Source: Burkholderiaceae bacterium (GTDB lineage Bacteria > Pseudomonadota > Gammaproteobacteria > Burkholderiales > Burkholderiaceae_A). From it: 46,308 nucleotides of DNA. Location of the stretch: the NCBI GenBank assembly GCA_004214155.1, contig SGYQ01000012.1, forward strand, positions 1-46,308, given 5' to 3'. Position numbers and translations under genes: made by a program. Below, one piece after another: positions 43,659-46,308 of this stretch (position 1 is the stretch's first letter; every line of letters starts with the position of its first letter). Under the pieces are notes generated by a model. The model ran no database searches. It was given only the letters and a program-made list of their open reading frames with translations, and was not told where the DNA came from.

Positions 43659-44342
43659 ATGATTAACTTGTTTTTAATTTCTGTCAGTCAGTTGCCTGAT
43701 CCAGCGTTTCGGCGTGTCATTATTAAGGCTATTTTGCTATCGATTTTCGTTTTTGTATTTCTTGCAATAGTCGTCTGGTTTGTACTCTCTGAGACTAATT
43801 TTTTCACTTTTTGGGCATTTGAAGCTTTCGCTGATACGCTTGGAGGAATCACTGCTATTGTTATTGCATGGCTTTTATTTCCAACGCTCGCAAGCTTTTT
43901 TATAACTTTATTCCTTGAAGATATTGCTGAGGCTGTTGAAAGTCGTTATTACCCTGATACTTTATTGGAAAAAATCAATAACCCATCAGCGATGTTTGTA
44001 ATCTCCTTACGATTTACAGCAATCGCACTCTTTTTAAATGTTTTGGCAATTCCATTTTATTTTTTTACCATTTGGTTTCCCCCGCTAGGAATTTTTGTTT
44101 TTTATTGTTTAAACGGTTATCTTTTAGGCCGTGAGTATTTTGAGCTTGTCGCCTTGCGACATATAAAAATGGAAGATATCCCATCGGTACGACAGGCTAA
44201 CAGGTTGAAATTATTTCTTTTTGGGTCAGTAACAACTTTTCTTTTTACTATCCCAATCATAAACTTCTTAGCACCTATTTTAGGTGTGACAGGGATGACC
44301 CATTTTTTAAGAAAACTTCCAATAATTAAATCAATCCAGTAG
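43659..44342 (+). CDS. EI24/CysZ-like membrane protein
   Basis: 227 aa with about six hydrophobic segments. LNGYLLGREYFELVALRHI near 157-175 and the following RQANRLKLFLFGSVTTFLFTIPIINFLAPILG are the hallmark C-terminal part of EI24 (DUF540) proteins, which include the sulfate transporter CysZ. Sulfate uptake is not shown for this branch; no cys genes are adjacent. Divergent from the methylases. Confidence 0.8.
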   Translation: MINLFLISVSQLPDPAFRRVIIKAILLSIFVFVFLAIVVWFVLSETNFFTFWAFEAFADTLGGITAIVIAWLLFPTLASFFITLFLEDIAEAVESRYYPDTLLEKINNPSAMFVISLRFTAIALFLNVLAIPFYFFTIWFPPLGIFVFYCLNGYLLGREYFELVALRHIKMEDIPSVRQANRLKLFLFGSVTTFLFTIPIINFLAPILGVTGMTHFLRKLPIIKSIQ

Positions 44343-44476
44343 ATTATATTTACTACTGTCTAATTCGCATGGCTTCGTGAGGGCCGTAAGAATAACGAAA
44401 TTAACCGATAACTATTACCTTAACGTGGTTATGGATAATTCAGGAGGATTTAATACAGTAATTTGTCTAAACAAAA

Positions 44477-46308
44477 TTAAAAATTAATAGGTATTTCCTG
44501 CTTATCTTCCTTGTTAGAAGGAGCAAACTTCGTTAAATCAATATCTCTAACTGCAGTTTTATACTCATCAATATTTGGTGTTCTTCCAAGAATTGAAGAC
44601 AAAACAACAACAGGAGTTGATGCTAGTAACGATTCCCCTTTTTTTTCATCGGAATCCTCCACTACTCTTCCCTTAAATAGTCGTGTAGATGTCGCCATAA
44701 CCGTATCTCCCCGAGATGCTTTTTCCTGATTTCCCATACACAAGTTACACCCCGGTCGTTCAAGATACATAATATTTTCATAATCCGTTCGAGCAATACT
44801 TTTTGGGTTTTCATCGTCAAACTCAAATCCAGCGTATTTTTGCAATACTGTCCAGTCACCCTCCTTCTTTAACTCATCAATGATATTGTAGGTGGGTGGG
44901 GCGATAACTAGTGGGGCTTTAAATTCTACTGTGCCCGATTCTTTTTCGATATTTTTTAACATTTGGGCGATTATTTTCATATCCCCCTTGTGAACCATGC
45001 ACGAACCCACAAAACCTAGATCCACCTTTTTCTTTGCATTGTAATGAGAGATGGGACGAATAGTATCGTGAGTGTATCGTTTAGAAATATCTTCGTTATC
45101 CACGTCTGGATCAGCAATCATGGGTTCATCGATTTGATCTAAGTCAACGATAAGTTCCGCAAAATATTTTGCATTTGTGTCAGGAACTAAGGCTGGCTTC
45201 GTTCCTGTTTTAATTTCAGAGATTCTTCTTTCTGCAATAGAGATCAGACCTTTTAGCATTTCATCTGTGTTATCCATTCCTTTTTCAATCATCACTTGAA
45301 TTCTATTTTTTGCAATCTCTAAGGACTTGATTAGAGTGGCGTCATTGGAAATACAAATGGAAGCCTTTGCCTTCATTTCAGCAGTCCAGTCAGTAAATGT
45401 AAATGCTTGGTCAGCGAGTAAAGTCCCTATATGAACTTCAATAACTCTTCCTTGAAAAATATTTTCCCCAAATTTTTTGAGCATTTGTGCTTGTGTTGAG
45501 TGGACTACATCTCGGAAATCCATGTGCTCCTTCATGGTTCCTTTGAACGTTACTTTCACAGATTCCGGGATAACCATAGTAGCCTCTCCCGTGGCCAGCG
45601 CTAAAGCAACTGTGCCAGAATCTGCGCCAAATGCTACTCCTTTGGACATCCGAGTATGAGAATCACCCCCAATAATTATTGAATAGTCATCAACAGTAAG
45701 GTCGTTGAGAACTTTATGGATTACGTCAGTCATTGCACGGTATTTTTCGTTTGGATCCCGTGCTGTAATTAAACCGAATTTATTCATAAAATCCATAAGC
45801 TTAGGAGTGTTCGCCTTTGCTTTTGCATCCCAAACAGATGCAGTGTGACAACCAGATTGGTAAGCTCCATCAACTGTTGGTGACAATACAGTTGCAGCCA
45901 TAGATTCAAGTTCCTGCGAAGTCATTAAACCAGTAGTATCCTGAGAGCCAACAATATTTATTTTCACCCGAATATCAGAACCTGCATGTAACGGATCTTT
46001 AGATACTATTCCGAGTCCATTTTTATTAAAAATTTTCTCCACAGCTGTAAGTCCTTGATCACTGTTTGAAATTTCCTTTGAAGGAGCAAAGGCAGAGTGT
46101 ACATCTCTGCCTAAGGTAACTGATGCAAAACTCTGGAGTTTTTTTCCAAAAACAATTGCATAAGAACTTCCAGCTTTCATAAATTCTATTTTTTGTGGAG
46201 TAAAGGATGATGAAATATCAACTAATTCTTTTAGTCCTTTTTCATCGAATAATTTTTTCAATCTAGTATTAATAACGAATATTTTGCCGGTCTCCACAGA
46301 AAATACGC
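44477..46308 (-). CDS. acnB: Aconitate hydratase B, C-terminal part (5' end beyond window)
   Basis: About 610 residues are visible and the frame continues past the window edge, so the GTG at ~46297 (METGKIFVI) is internal, not the start. GSQDTTG, GGDSHTRM and the three [4Fe-4S] cysteines (VGSCMVHKGD; RPGCNLCMGN) are intact, so it should catalyse citrate to isocitrate, possibly also 2-methylisocitrate. The long insert between GDSHTR and the Cys region and the tail (SILGRTPNIDEY) resemble the long AcnB forms also found in Bacteroidota more than E. coli AcnB. A housekeeping gene. Confidence 0.9.
   Translation of the reverse strand, partial: VFSVETGKIFVINTRLKKLFDEKGLKELVDISSSFTPQKIEFMKAGSSYAIVFGKKLQSFASVTLGRDVHSAFAPSKEISNSDQGLTAVEKIFNKNGLGIVSKDPLHAGSDIRVKINIVGSQDTTGLMTSQELESMAATVLSPTVDGAYQSGCHTASVWDAKAKANTPKLMDFMNKFGLITARDPNEKYRAMTDVIHKVLNDLTVDDYSIIIGGDSHTRMSKGVAFGADSGTVALALATGEATMVIPESVKVTFKGTMKEHMDFRDVVHSTQAQMLKKFGENIFQGRVIEVHIGTLLADQAFTFTDWTAEMKAKASICISNDATLIKSLEIAKNRIQVMIEKGMDNTDEMLKGLISIAERRISEIKTGTKPALVPDTNAKYFAELIVDLDQIDEPMIADPDVDNEDISKRYTHDTIRPISHYNAKKKVDLGFVGSCMVHKGDMKIIAQMLKNIEKESGTVEFKAPLVIAPPTYNIIDELKKEGDWTVLQKYAGFEFDDENPKSIARTDYENIMYLERPGCNLCMGNQEKASRGDTVMATSTRLFKGRVVEDSDEKKGESLLASTPVVVLSSILGRTPNIDEYKTAVRDIDLTKFAPSNKEDKQEIPINF

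Overview
The window is AT-rich proteobacterial DNA, most likely from a marine gammaproteobacterium. Pointers are a DsbB, a YqjG/ECM4-type glutathionyl-hydroquinone reductase, a phasin, the GAPDH-ArsJ arsenate module, CPA2/RCK and ExoD membrane proteins and an AcnB-type aconitase. The taxon is inferred from gene families only. No rRNA, CRISPR array, complete tRNA, transposase or integrase was found.

Region 1 (1-5.3 kb) is a membrane-lipid block: the 3' end of a BtaB-like betaine-lipid methyltransferase, phosphatidylserine decarboxylase, a membrane-anchored class-III aminotransferase, a small polytopic membrane protein and an Agt/SqdX-like GT4 glycosyltransferase.

Region 2 (5.39-23.86 kb) is the most unusual part. 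Eight same-strand copies of an ~86-bp repeat separate seven gene modules. The right end of each recognisable unit copies the 3' end of a tRNA, probably tRNA-Ser (T-loop, acceptor strand and CCA). The left end carries one or two copies of TGTGAGTAAC. The modules are: (a) GAPDH + ArsJ; (b) a 53-aa basic protein + methyltransferase; (c) a broken nuclease-like gene, a hypothetical and a phasin; (d) an alpha/beta hydrolase + GAF-adenylate cyclase; (e) two secreted DUF3237-like and two Cache proteins; (f) a glycan module with UDP-xylose synthase, a second epimerase, GT61 and two methyltransferases; (g) a membrane protein + ArsR regulator. The last repeat is followed by a broken methyltransferase copy. 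This looks like serial insertion at tRNA-derived attachment sites, or an integron-like cassette array with tRNA-derived boundaries.

Region 3 (24-41.6 kb) holds mostly single genes: DsbB, a CPA2 antiporter, YqjG, HIT, a cupredoxin-DUF4214 protein, ExoD, an FAD oxidoreductase, DoxX with a 49-aa Cys-rich partner, a GST and several small secreted proteins. It also contains decaying genes: a 7TM-type cyclase with a stop and a frameshift, an HxlR regulator with a stop, and a hydrolase cut off from its signal peptide by a TAG.

Region 4 (41.6 kb to end) has two overlapping D12-class DNA adenine methylases without a visible endonuclease, an EI24-like membrane protein and the C-terminal two thirds of aconitase B.
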